Source: Pararcticibacter amylolyticus (GTDB taxonomy: Bacteria; Bacteroidota; Bacteroidia; Sphingobacteriales; Sphingobacteriaceae). Taken from it: a stretch of 64,000 nt of DNA. Shown piece by piece: positions 46,821-55,293 of the stretch. Every line of letters starts with the position of its first letter. The first letter of the stretch is position 1. Location of the stretch: the NCBI RefSeq assembly GCF_003130405.1, contig NZ_QEAS01000004.1:245964-309963 (forward strand), written 5' to 3'. A program made the position numbers and the translations under genes. The notes under the pieces were generated by a model. That model was not told where the DNA came from. It searched no databases and saw only the letters and a program-made list of their open reading frames with translations.

Positions 46821-47693
46821 ATGTTAAAATTCAGAAGAATAGGATCCGTATCCGTCGTTTATATTTTAATTGCAATTCTCGGTCTTGCATGCAGCACGGT
46901 CAGACATCAGAACGGTCAGCGAACATCCTCCTATCAGCAATTATCCAAAGAAGATAAGTCACTTGCCGATTCCCTGGTCCTTCATGCCCTCGATAACGAG
47001 GCCCTTTACACCGTCACCGGACACCTGAAACCGATGAGTAGTGTCGCTGATATTTATGTGAAAGTCCCCCGCGACAGCGCGTCCGATAATACCCTGTATG
47101 ATGAGAAGACAGTAGAACCGGCAAGCATCGAAAAGCTTGCCAGGTATCAGCGTGTGGTAAATGCCCTCCAGTTCGGTGACCTTCACTTCGTCATGTCGCC
47201 CTACAGGATCTATACAAAAGACCGGAGGGCAATGTCCGTCAACGTCTATCGTGAAAGCCTGGTCGATTCGATGATAAGAGCGAATAAGGACTTTTATGCC
47301 CAGCTTGGCTTTGTTCCCGGCTGTAATCCGGCAGCGCTCATATCAACCACTGAAAACTCCGGGCTTGCTGCCAGGTACCGGTCGTACGGCTATCTTTACG
47401 GATATCCGGAGCACGCCGTGCGCTTTTTCGTTGAGGCATCCATGAACTATCATCAGAAAGGAGAGAAGACAGGGAGGCAGTTTTTTAATATTCCGGTATA
47501 TGCAGGTGAGAAAGGACGCTTTGTGTATGCCATATCAAAAGATACTGAGCCATCAGCGGCCGACTCTGCAATCTATAAAAGAGCAGTGAAGTCCCTGGAG
47601 CGCTACCGTAAACTTCGCGGGCAGTACGTAAGAAAAGACAAGACTGCCGATGTAATTGGATTGTTAAACGCGCTGCAGAAGGAGAATGATTAA
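46821..47693 (+). CDS. Lipoprotein of unknown function in TonB operon
   Basis: 290 residues. Lipobox LGLAC after VVYILIAIL. The mature part is mixed alpha/beta with VADIYVKVPRD, FVMSPYRIYTKDRRAMSVNVYRE and AVRFFVEASMNYHQKGEKTGRQFF; no enzyme motif recognised. It overlaps the next gene by 8 bp and follows the peptidase gene by 10 bp, so it belongs to the same transcript. Confidence 0.75.
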   Translation: MLKFRRIGSVSVVYILIAILGLACSTVRHQNGQRTSSYQQLSKEDKSLADSLVLHALDNEALYTVTGHLKPMSSVADIYVKVPRDSASDNTLYDEKTVEPASIEKLARYQRVVNALQFGDLHFVMSPYRIYTKDRRAMSVNVYRESLVDSMIRANKDFYAQLGFVPGCNPAALISTTENSGLAARYRSYGYLYGYPEHAVRFFVEASMNYHQKGEKTGRQFFNIPVYAGEKGRFVYAISKDTEPSAADSAIYKRAVKSLERYRKLRGQYVRKDKTADVIGLLNALQKEND

Positions 47694-48885
47694 GCAAAAG
47701 AAAATCGGCATAGCGGGGGCAATAGCCCTCGTTGTGGCGAGTATGGTTGGCACCGGAGTATTCACCAGTCTCGGATTTCAGACAGGCCCCCTGCCATCAG
47801 TTCCGGTTATCCTTTTTCTATGGTTGTGCGGAGGGCTCGTCGCGCTCTGCGGGGGACTCAGTTACGTCGAACTGGTACGCCTTTATCCGGGACACGGCGG
47901 CGAATATCATTACATCGCACAGGTTTATCACAAGTATGCAGCCGCTTTTTCAGGCATCATCTCTGTACTGGCAGGTTTCGCGGGACCGGTAGCACTGGCA
48001 GCCATGGGATTTAGTGCCTACCTGGGGCAGTTACTGCCCGGACTGCCGCCGTTACCGGCGGCCATTGCCGGCCTAACTCTTATTACCCTGTTCCATCTTT
48101 TCAGCCTCCGCGCGGGCAGCCGGTTTCAACTGATCAGCACCGCCGTCAAACTGCTGCTGATCCTTGTTTTTATCATCGCGGGGCTGCTGTTCAGTAAAGG
48201 AGGACCCGTGAATTCCGGCTATAACACCTGGGCTCCGCACCTCATTTTTTCCAAAGGCTTTGCAGTATGCCTGGTTTATGTATCCTTTGCTTACTCCGGA
48301 TGGAACGCCTGTGTTTATATATATCACGAAATTGATAACCCGGGAAAGAACATTTACAGATCTGTTATCACGGGAACCATCCTGGTGATGGTCCTTTATT
48401 TCCTGTTAAATTATGTGTTTCTGAAAACCGTACCCCTGCAGCGTCTTACCGGAGTTATTGAAGTAGGGGCATTGTCAGCGGAGGCGATCTTTGGGACTGC
48501 CGGCGCAAAAATCATCCCCGGAATTATCGCTCTTCTGCTCGTTTCGTCCATTAGCGCTATGGTTTGGATAGGGCCAAGGGTCATCACCCGCATTTCAGCT
48601 GATTACGGATTTCTGCGGCTAAGCCGTTCAAACAGCAGGGGAGCGCCGGCGACAGCCATTATTCTTCAATACATAATTACCGTGGTGTTGCTTCTCTCAG
48701 GTACATTTGAACAGGTGCTTGCATTTGCCGGCGTTCTGCTGAATCTATGCTCCTGTCTCGCTGTTTCCGTCCTGTTTTTACATTATAAAAAACTCGGGTT
48801 TGCAAAACTTGCAGCACCATTGCTTTACCTGGCAGCAACGCTGTATAGTTCCGGATATCTTATTGTAACAGAAATAATTCCATGA
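47686..48885 (+). CDS. APC family amino acid/polyamine permease
   Basis: 399 residues with 11-12 hydrophobic helices. N-terminal APC signature GIAGAIALVVASMVGTGVFTSLGF, then GLVALCGGLSYVELVRLYPGHGGEYHYI and FVCLVYVSFAYSGWNACVYIYHEIDNPGKNI. APC members carry amino acids or amines across the inner membrane. Starting inside the previous gene, it closes the operon of TonB receptor and surface peptidase, so import of amino acids released outside is a reasonable inference. Confidence 0.9.
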   Translation: MIKQKKIGIAGAIALVVASMVGTGVFTSLGFQTGPLPSVPVILFLWLCGGLVALCGGLSYVELVRLYPGHGGEYHYIAQVYHKYAAAFSGIISVLAGFAGPVALAAMGFSAYLGQLLPGLPPLPAAIAGLTLITLFHLFSLRAGSRFQLISTAVKLLLILVFIIAGLLFSKGGPVNSGYNTWAPHLIFSKGFAVCLVYVSFAYSGWNACVYIYHEIDNPGKNIYRSVITGTILVMVLYFLLNYVFLKTVPLQRLTGVIEVGALSAEAIFGTAGAKIIPGIIALLLVSSISAMVWIGPRVITRISADYGFLRLSRSNSRGAPATAIILQYIITVVLLLSGTFEQVLAFAGVLLNLCSCLAVSVLFLHYKKLGFAKLAAPLLYLAATLYSSGYLIVTEIIP

Positions 48886-49087
48886 AGCAGAAAACGCCCT
48901 ATTGTTAGAGAGTTAATGCTCATTTAGAAGCATCCATGACGTGAATTACCCTTGATGCCGAAACCGGAGCCGATGCACATTGCCAGGGAAATAACGTTTT
49001 GAGATTGGTACAGGAAGTGGAAACCTGGTTGAAGATAGTGCTGCCGGGATAAGGTAGCAGTGGCCATGGTGATCACAGAACTCAACA

Positions 49088-49789
49088 CTAAGAGATAACG
49101 AACCGGCTTATATCTTCGGCTAAACCTGATAAAAAGGCACTTCGGTCTGGTTGACAATCTTCAATTTGAGGCGGAAGTACATCCATGTAGCTAAAATGCC
49201 CGGCTTCGTCATCTAAAAGAAACTCTATTTGGCCCTGTTTTTCAAATGTTTCTTTCAATAGTAATGCTTTAGATGGCGGCGTAACAGTATCCTTACTGCC
49301 GTTGCGCAGATAGATTTGTGTATCAACCGTTTCTATTGCGCCAGGGTGCAGGAAAAAATCAACCGATGGCGCCAGAAGGACAAGCCGCTCAAATTTCCAA
49401 ATCGAATTGGAACCGATATGATGCCCCGTGAACGTTATTGCTTTTCCTCCTGCAAGCGTTAGCAACAACGTTGCTCCTATGGAATGCCCGATGCCTATGA
49501 ATGTCTGATGAACATGTGAATACAGGTTCAAAACGATTTCAAGTTGCTCAATGCGCCCATTCAGTTCCTCTTTTGTGGGTGTTGAAGATGGCAGCATATC
49601 AAAATAAGGCGCGACTATGGTGCATCCTTTGCGCGCTAAGTGCCTCAGTAACGAAAGATGCCGGACCGGGCTACCGCCGCGCCCTGCTGCAAAAAGAACT
49701 AAGCATGACGGCTGCTCAGCTTCAAGTAGCATGACAGTGAAGCTTTTACCCTTATTTTGTATTTGCTTTGTGTTTTCAGAAAAATTCAT
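49088..49789 (-). CDS. Cytoplasmic alpha/beta hydrolase (dienelactone-hydrolase-like)
   Basis: 233 residues, no signal peptide. Strand CLVLFAAGRGGSP, nucleophile elbow FIGIGHSIGATLLL (Ser in GHSIG), Asp in LRNGSKDTVTPP and His in DDEAGHFSYMDV complete the catalytic triad in the expected order and spacing. Family reaction: ester or lactone hydrolysis; substrate unknown. It is a single gene between two opposite or separate units. Confidence 0.88.
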   Translation of the reverse strand: MNFSENTKQIQNKGKSFTVMLLEAEQPSCLVLFAAGRGGSPVRHLSLLRHLARKGCTIVAPYFDMLPSSTPTKEELNGRIEQLEIVLNLYSHVHQTFIGIGHSIGATLLLTLAGGKAITFTGHHIGSNSIWKFERLVLLAPSVDFFLHPGAIETVDTQIYLRNGSKDTVTPPSKALLLKETFEKQGQIEFLLDDEAGHFSYMDVLPPQIEDCQPDRSAFLSGLAEDISRFVIS

Positions 49790-49828
49790 AATTACACTTA
49801 TCTCCCTGCAAAGGGAATTATAACACTG

Positions 49829-50533
49829 TTATAAGATGAATTGTGTTTCATCCATGATCAATCTCAAATACCCATTTTCTAATTTTTTGCTTTCATTCTT
49901 CTCATTGAAAAGCATTGCATTAAATTTAGCTTCCAATATGTAAGTGCCCGAGTTTAATTTCTTCAGACTGCTAATTTCAAATTTTGAATTTTTTTGAGCG
50001 TCCGGACTTAATTGAGGAGGTATCCTGAATGATTCAGATCCGTATGTTTTAAAGCCACCGGAAATGTTTAGAGCAATGCCATTTTGTATATTATCCCGGC
50101 CATAGTCTAGAGCATAATTTTTCATTCCAACAGTAAATAAGTCCATCACATCTTTTGGTCTCAAAATTAGAGCTTGCACCATTGAGGCTTTCGCATAAGT
50201 TTTAATAAATATTACGTCAACCCGGTTTTGATCATCGTATATTCCATAGGTCCTTGAGTATAAAACAGAATCCTTAAGGCCGGATATATAATAACCATTC
50301 TTCACTATAGAATCTACTTTAGAATGAGGTTGCATATTAGATACTCTATAAAAACTATAATATTTAGACAGACTATACGTGATTCCGTCAATACTATAAG
50401 AAATACTATCCTTTGCATATTCCAAAGGGTCTTCTTTGACAGTTTCTGGCTGCTCAATTAATGCATTTTCTTTTTTGCAGGCGGAGAAAAAGAAAACTGC
50501 CATTGCCATCCAAGAAAAAATATTGATTTTCAT
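49829..50533 (-). CDS. Lipoprotein, hypothetical
   Basis: 234 residues. Signal IFSWMAMAVFFFSACKKE with lipobox FSAC followed by two Lys, typical of Bacteroidota lipoproteins. The mature protein is beta-rich (SISYSIDGITYSLSKYYSFY, GTYILEAKFNAMLFNEKNE). Codon use and composition are AT-rich. No known domain recognised. Followed in the same direction by the hydrolase gene 39 bp on. Confidence 0.75.
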   Translation of the reverse strand: MKINIFSWMAMAVFFFSACKKENALIEQPETVKEDPLEYAKDSISYSIDGITYSLSKYYSFYRVSNMQPHSKVDSIVKNGYYISGLKDSVLYSRTYGIYDDQNRVDVIFIKTYAKASMVQALILRPKDVMDLFTVGMKNYALDYGRDNIQNGIALNISGGFKTYGSESFRIPPQLSPDAQKNSKFEISSLKKLNSGTYILEAKFNAMLFNEKNESKKLENGYLRLIMDETQFIL

Positions 50534-50743
50534 ACTTAAGGATTATTTATGTTAAGATCTATTTGTGTGTCTTCAAATGTAGAAAAAATACTGAACCTGC
50601 AATCACATATTCAGATGATAAAAAAAGTTGGAAATCTGTTCAAACAAGATAATACTTGCTCACTCCTGTTCTACCCTTAACAATAAGAATAATGGACCAG
50701 GTTTAATTCTCAGCATCGCGCTTTCATCCTTAAAAGGCTTAGG

Positions 50744-51340
50744 CTAGTTTATTTTTTTAAACTTACCATCATTTTGTAAAAGATATGATTCGGTTTCAAA
50801 AACAGGTTCTTCGCTCATCCAATTTGAGCTTGTTACCACTATTTTATCTTTCTCGATTTTGCTCGTTTTTCCAAATGCTGATTCAGCCACTTCATCATAA
50901 GCAATTTCCAGCCTATCGATTATTTTATTTTCCTTGCTTACAGTAATCAATGTTGCGAACAATTCATGCTCGCCCAATTGATAAGAAATCACTACAGAAG
51001 TAAAGTTTGCAGAGAAAGGAATTTTATAGTTTAGTCTGAAATTATTCGCATCCTTACGTCTTGGGTCAAACTTAATCCGTTTCAAAAAACCGTTATCAGG
51101 CATCCCGATCTCTTCAAAATTGTCGAAGCTGGTACTGTCGGTGATCGGAAAATCCCGTAGGGGGAGCGCTGCCAACCAATCTGGTTCAGTCGTAGAGATT
51201 TCTTTGTTTGTTTGTGATTGAATGCTGTCTTTTAAGGTGTTTTCAATTGTTGTTGACGTTCCCCTGGTTTTCTTTTCCGTTTTTCTCCCGCACGCCGCTA
51301 AAAGAAGTAGTGTTAGAAATAATGTGGTTATATTTTTCAT
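50744..51340 (-). CDS. Lipoprotein, hypothetical
   Basis: 198 residues. Signal NITTLFLTLLLLAACGRKTEKK with lipobox LAAC. The mature part begins with a Thr/Ser/Gln-rich linker (about 25-55), then a compact beta domain (NNFRLNYKIPFSANFTSVVISYQLGEHELFATLITV). No enzyme motif. AT-rich like its downstream neighbour. Confidence 0.75.
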   Translation of the reverse strand: MKNITTLFLTLLLLAACGRKTEKKTRGTSTTIENTLKDSIQSQTNKEISTTEPDWLAALPLRDFPITDSTSFDNFEEIGMPDNGFLKRIKFDPRRKDANNFRLNYKIPFSANFTSVVISYQLGEHELFATLITVSKENKIIDRLEIAYDEVAESAFGKTSKIEKDKIVVTSSNWMSEEPVFETESYLLQNDGKFKKIN

Positions 51341-51375
51341 GCTCAGTAACTATCGCCCTCAAAGTGTTCTAATTT

Positions 51376-51474
51376 TCACGCTCTTCCATTTTCTCCGCTG
51401 TATGTTCCTCTCAACGGGTTGGCTCCCTGGCAGGAAAACAGTACGACAGCTATAAATACAAATAATTTTGGCAT
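51376..51474 (-). pseudogene. Truncated lipoprotein start (32 codons)
   Basis: ATG at 51474 opens a good lipoprotein signal (MPKLFVFIAVVLFSC) followed by QGANPLRGTYSGENGRA and a stop. The G-T-Y-S-G phrase looks like the first strand of a lipocalin-like or similar lipoprotein cut short; shifting frame gives only a few more codons before another stop. It directly precedes the gene at 51340 on the same strand. Confidence 0.45.
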
Positions 51475-51908
51475 AAGATTGCTTTATTTTGAACTCTATT
51501 GCGATTCGGGATAGCCACTTAAGGAATATCTGTCAGTTCCCGAGGGATTTGCCACTCTGGTTATAAATTACCCTTTTGGGCTATTGATGCAATTTGCCTT
51601 ATCTCCGTGTTTTGTTAGAAAATCACAGTACACGAAACAATCAGCCAATCACCCGCATCAATTTTTCTAAAATGAAAATAAAGATACCACCTTAATAGAA
51701 GTACTGATAGTTTTCAGTCTTTCAGCGATAAACTTTCCCTATAAAACTAAATATCGATGAAGCTACAAATAGCCGTATTATCGTCCTAATAGCGTTGCTA
51801 TTACAGTGTAAACTGTTTCAGTACAGGTAGTTAATGGCTTTATTTCAAGCCGATTAACAATAAGTGCTTTGTAAGAAAAGATATCTCAATTACCCAAAAA
51901 AAATTGAT
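51475..51908. other. 434-bp intergenic region with conserved promoter element
   Basis: Holds copy 1 of the 53-bp element (51565-51617). The rest has only very short ORFs of 7-10 codons and is AT-rich; I see no gene. Confidence 0.5.
51565..51617 (+). promoter_or_regulatory. Conserved 53-bp promoter element, copy 1
   Basis: Aligns without gaps to 53938-53990 (+) and 59673-59621 (-). Shared features at fixed spacing: dyad AATTACCC...GG.nTAT, TATTG at columns 18-22 (putative -33), ATCnCCGTG, and TTTTGTT at columns 46-52 (putative -7). It lies 291 bp upstream of the membrane-protein gene at 51909. Confidence 0.7.
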
Positions 51909-52529
51909 ATGAAATTTATGTTTAATGACATTGTTGCATGGTCCCTCATTCTGACCATTTGCATTACCTTTATTCTTTTAGCTTTAAAGTCTGATATCCT
52001 GAGGGATACCATTGACGACCTTGGTGCTTTTACTGCTAACGCGGCTGCCATACCACAGCTTGCGGCTGTCCCGCCAAACAAGATCAACAGGCCATATAGC
52101 CTTTCAAAAGTTCAATTCGGCGTTTGGACAGTCATCATTTCCTGTACGTATGTTTATCTGTCTCTGAGCAGTCATGTCTGTGTGTTGACACTAACCACCA
52201 GTTCGACGGCTGTCATCTTGCTGGGTATCAGTGCTGGCACAGCAGCGTTCGGTAATATAATCGATCAAAGTCAGAGTAACCAGGTGGCACACCCCCGGCA
52301 TCAGAACGCACCCAGCGATGGTTTTTTTAAAGATATTCTTTCAGATGACCAGGGAATTAGTATTCATAGGTTTCAGAATGTCGTGTGGACACTTATTGCT
52401 ATCACTATATACCTGTTTAGAATAAACCCGCATGAATGCAGCCTTCCGGAAGTAGATAACAGCATTCTGACCCTGACCGGGATCAGCAGTGCAACCTATT
52501 TAGGATTGAAAATTAATGAAAACAGATAA
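51909..52529 (+). CDS. Membrane protein with internal duplication
   Basis: 206 residues from the ATG at 51909 (an upstream start at 51864 adds a basic leader before the first helix). Helices: about 8-27, 73-90, 97-123, 158-176 and a final 186-202. Two halves repeat one plan: YSLSKVQFGVWTVIISCTYV then LTTSSTAVILLGISAGTAAFGN, and ISIHRFQNVVWTLIAITIYL then NSILTLTGISSATYLGLKINE. Between them is a polar loop (QSNQVAHPRHQNAPSDGF). I recall similar bacterial membrane proteins with S-x-x-R/K-x-Q-x-x-W and GIS-A/S-T motifs but know no assigned function. It shares its promoter element with the endotoxin-like genes. Confidence 0.75.
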   Translation: MKFMFNDIVAWSLILTICITFILLALKSDILRDTIDDLGAFTANAAAIPQLAAVPPNKINRPYSLSKVQFGVWTVIISCTYVYLSLSSHVCVLTLTTSSTAVILLGISAGTAAFGNIIDQSQSNQVAHPRHQNAPSDGFFKDILSDDQGISIHRFQNVVWTLIAITIYLFRINPHECSLPEVDNSILTLTGISSATYLGLKINENR

Positions 52530-53296
52530 CCGTTAGATTGAAAATGAGAGTTGCAGGAATCACAGTTGAAAAAAATCAGCTATGTATAGTTAAAAATCCT
52601 GCAATTTCCGTTCCTTCTGCTTTCCTGATGCCACTAACCACTTCGGTTACACGCATCAACGCTTGCAATATCAATCCTTCATCCATGCATCTTAGGTTCC
52701 AGCCCGGATGTTCTGTTATTCCCATTCGGTGCTGCGGACCTATTTTCTTACGATTCATTATAGTATAGAGAGACTTTTATAATTTATATCGCTGCTTTAC
52801 CGGTCCTTTATTCCCCCACAGCCGTCTATATTTAATAACTGTTTGAGCCGCGTCTCTATAAGGAGACCTTTTAAACAATAGATGTGCTGAATCACTACGA
52901 TGAATTTAACCTCTATCCGTACGTATTATAAATGCAATTGACAACCAATTCTATTCAATTTACCAATATGAAAATAATATAGGCCTCGTCTTTAGTTGCC
53001 CATCTTATTAATCAGAATGCTGCTTCCCTTTATTATTCTCATACAAGCCAGAAAACAAACTTTAGTATATGATTATCAATTTTTACTCTACAACCTTGCC
53101 AAAGGTTAGGTCAACGATGCTGAAGGATCAGCAGAAGATGATATTAAAAACAGTTAGATACGCCAGTTCCATGCTTTTCCCGGAGAGCTCACCGGCTAAA
53201 ATAATTAAGAAATATTTAAATCTATTCGCTTCTAATCGTCCCGGTATGCGGCAGAGTTAAAAGGTAATTGCGAGCGTCTGTTAAACATCTAAACTT
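52530..53296. other. 767-bp region without a supported gene
   Basis: Only short, low-quality ORFs occur on both strands (the longest about 76 codons). A small hairpin GTCTC/GAGAC (52852-52856, 52863-52867) followed by CTTTT may be a terminator for the membrane-protein gene. The last part is presumably the promoter of the response regulator gene, but I see no copy of the 53-bp element there. Confidence 0.5.
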
Positions 53297-53926
53297 ATGA
53301 ACAGCCATATTATCAGCATTGTGATAGTAGACGAACACCTGCTATCAGCCAAGGCTTTGAAAGCTTTATTAATGACATATCCTAATTTTATTATATCTGC
53401 AGATGTGCGCGATACAAAAGAATTAGCATTATTTCTGTCTAAAAATGACGTCGATGTTGTTCTGATCGATGCTTCTACGTTGCTTAAAGATGGTGCAGAT
53501 ATCTATTTAAGAATGAAGCACGTTTTGAGCCGGGCCAGAGTTATCACCATATCAGCTGAAAACAATCAGATAGCAATGAGAAAGCTGAAGCAATTCACCG
53601 TCCATACTCTTTTAACAACCTATGCAGATCCGCTTAGCCTGGTAGATGAAATAAATCGGGTATCCAGAAATATCCATCGTTTATCACCTTCCAATAGGGA
53701 AGGGCAGACGATAGATGCCATTCTATCAGAAGAATTTAAAATTTCACGGCGGGAACAAGAAATCATCTCCCTGATTTGCGAAGGATGTACAAGCAACCAA
53801 ATTGCCGAAAAACTATATGTAAGCCTGAACACAGTAAAACAGCATCGCAAGCATATATTCAGGAAACTTAAAATAGAAAAGGTACAGCAATTAGTCTCGT
53901 TCTCATTTAAGTTTAATTTAAAATGA
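53297..53926 (+). CDS. NarL/LuxR-type response regulator with atypical receiver
   Basis: 209 residues. Receiver-like domain 1-120: acidic pair in SIVIVDEHLLS, phosphoacceptor Asp in VVLIDASTLL, Thr/Ser in VITISAENN. The conserved Lys that should follow (usual form LLK-D/P) is replaced: HTLLTTYADPLSL. C-terminal LuxR HTH (about 145-205): ISRREQEIISLICEGCTSNQIAEKLYVSLNTVKQHRKHIFRKL. No sensor kinase gene is nearby. It sits between two promoters with TTACCC/GGGTAA-type dyads, which resemble NarL-family sites, so it is the likely regulator of the cluster. Phosphorylation-independent activity is possible. Confidence 0.88.
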   Translation: MNSHIISIVIVDEHLLSAKALKALLMTYPNFIISADVRDTKELALFLSKNDVDVVLIDASTLLKDGADIYLRMKHVLSRARVITISAENNQIAMRKLKQFTVHTLLTTYADPLSLVDEINRVSRNIHRLSPSNREGQTIDAILSEEFKISRREQEIISLICEGCTSNQIAEKLYVSLNTVKQHRKHIFRKLKIEKVQQLVSFSFKFNLK

Positions 53927-53937
53927 TTTCCGCGATT

Positions 53938-53990
53938 AAATTACCCTTTGGAGTTATTGTTCTCACTTGAGATATATCCGTGCTTTGTTA
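53938..53990 (+). promoter_or_regulatory. Conserved 53-bp promoter element, copy 2
   Basis: Gapless match to copies at 51565 and 59673. Contains ATTACCCTTTGGAGTTAT (dyad), TTATTG, ATATATCCGTG and CTTTGTTA. It begins just after the response-regulator stop and ends 121 bp before the start of the 54112 gene. Confidence 0.72.
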
Positions 53991-54111
53991 TAGTTAAAAC
54001 ATCACTAATATTTTAAGATAAATCAGGCTACCACCCAACAGAATTAAGAGAGTACATTATCAATAAACTTGGAGAACGAAACAATTAAAAATCGCATTGA
54101 TCGAATAAACC

Positions 54112-55227
54112 ATGGCTGAACAATTGAATTTAGCATTCACGGATGATGACCCACGAAAGTTATCTGCCCTGGGCCTTAAAATGGCCCAGGCTGGGCTAAC
54201 GGCCTTTGGTCCGGGCGGCATCGCCACTGTGTCAGCAGCGGCCCCCTTTCTGGCTTTGCATAATAGTGGTCAGGCTGAAAAAATTCAATCCATGCTATTA
54301 CAGGATACAATAAGTAAATGCGGTGATATAAAAATGCAGAGGCTACCTCTGGATGTAATAACGAAAGTCGACTCATATATGACCACATATTATAATGTTT
54401 ACCTCCCGGTTTTCAAGCGATTTGTTTACAGCACACCGGCTAATCTATACCAGACACCCGATCCGGTTTTTAATAAATACTGGAAGGAATTTGAACTGGA
54501 CGTTACGCAGAGGTTGGGAAAAACAATAGATAATCTTCTAAAGTCCGGCTGCGAAACTGCGGATGGTAATCAAACAGGCTTTCAATTCTTCATAGTAGCG
54601 GCAAACAAGCACCTGCTGCTCTATCAAATGTACGCGGCCTATGCTAATCAGAGTTATAAAACGGCAACAAGCCAGGAGCAAACGTATAATATGCAAGTAA
54701 TGACAGGTCTTCTGAATACGTACGATTCTTATATAACACATGCTATAACAACTGTCAGTGCCATACACGAAAATGTCCGGAAAAGACTTGCTCTCATCAC
54801 CCCCGTTAGTTATGGCGGACGATTGGTTGCCTCTATAACATCGTTAGGAAAGAGGCTTTACAGTCTTCTCGGAGGCTTTAGAGGCGGTATGATAGGGCAC
54901 AATCCCCTGGATGAGGGATATCTGTTCCAGGATAACGGAGCACCATTAGTGACACGTGGCTACGGGAATCATGCTGTTGATCCCGCAGAATCCATCCATA
55001 CCTATTTCTCCAGTCCGGATCATCCCATTGCGAATGTAGTTTACTTCTCCCGTGTTGGCCTGTTCGACAGTAAAAAGGCGGAAGAAGAGCGGGCTAACAA
55101 GGACCGGGATATCTATATACGTCTTGCAACAAAAAGCATTAAGAATTTCTACCATTTTCCGGACGATATAAAGGCCGACACAGTTGCCGTAATCAGACAA
55201 TGGGTGAAAACGACCAATGATCATTAA
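54112..55227 (+). CDS. Delta-endotoxin N-domain-like helical protein A
   Basis: 371 residues, no signal peptide. Mostly helical to about residue 235. Residues 20-50 are Gly/Ala-rich and hydrophobic. The segment FFIVAANKHLLLYQMYAAYA (about 159-178), then TYNMQVMTGLLNTYDSYITH and HENVRKRLALITPVS (about 219-233), follows the helix 5-7 pattern of three-domain Cry toxins (AANLHLxxL ... Y..LI..Y..H ... VRR.LTL.VLDI.A..P). The C-terminal third is beta-like (GYLFQDNGAPLVTRGYGNH). A paralogue lies at 56964-58340. Pore formation is inferred from fold resemblance only. Confidence 0.65.
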   Translation: MAEQLNLAFTDDDPRKLSALGLKMAQAGLTAFGPGGIATVSAAAPFLALHNSGQAEKIQSMLLQDTISKCGDIKMQRLPLDVITKVDSYMTTYYNVYLPVFKRFVYSTPANLYQTPDPVFNKYWKEFELDVTQRLGKTIDNLLKSGCETADGNQTGFQFFIVAANKHLLLYQMYAAYANQSYKTATSQEQTYNMQVMTGLLNTYDSYITHAITTVSAIHENVRKRLALITPVSYGGRLVASITSLGKRLYSLLGGFRGGMIGHNPLDEGYLFQDNGAPLVTRGYGNHAVDPAESIHTYFSSPDHPIANVVYFSRVGLFDSKKAEEERANKDRDIYIRLATKSIKNFYHFPDDIKADTVAVIRQWVKTTNDH

Positions 55228-55293
55228 GCATTAATATAATTAAAGTAAACCCGTAAAAAGTAGCTATCGGGGGGGGGATAACACCGAGATGAC

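Noticed and set aside
52538-52768. Overlapping short ORFs on both strands
   Set aside because: Composition unlike the neighbouring genes and no signal or motif in either reading.
53069-53260. 63-codon plus-strand ORF ahead of the response regulator
   Set aside because: Basic and featureless, no conserved family pattern and no promoter element; not enough to call a gene.
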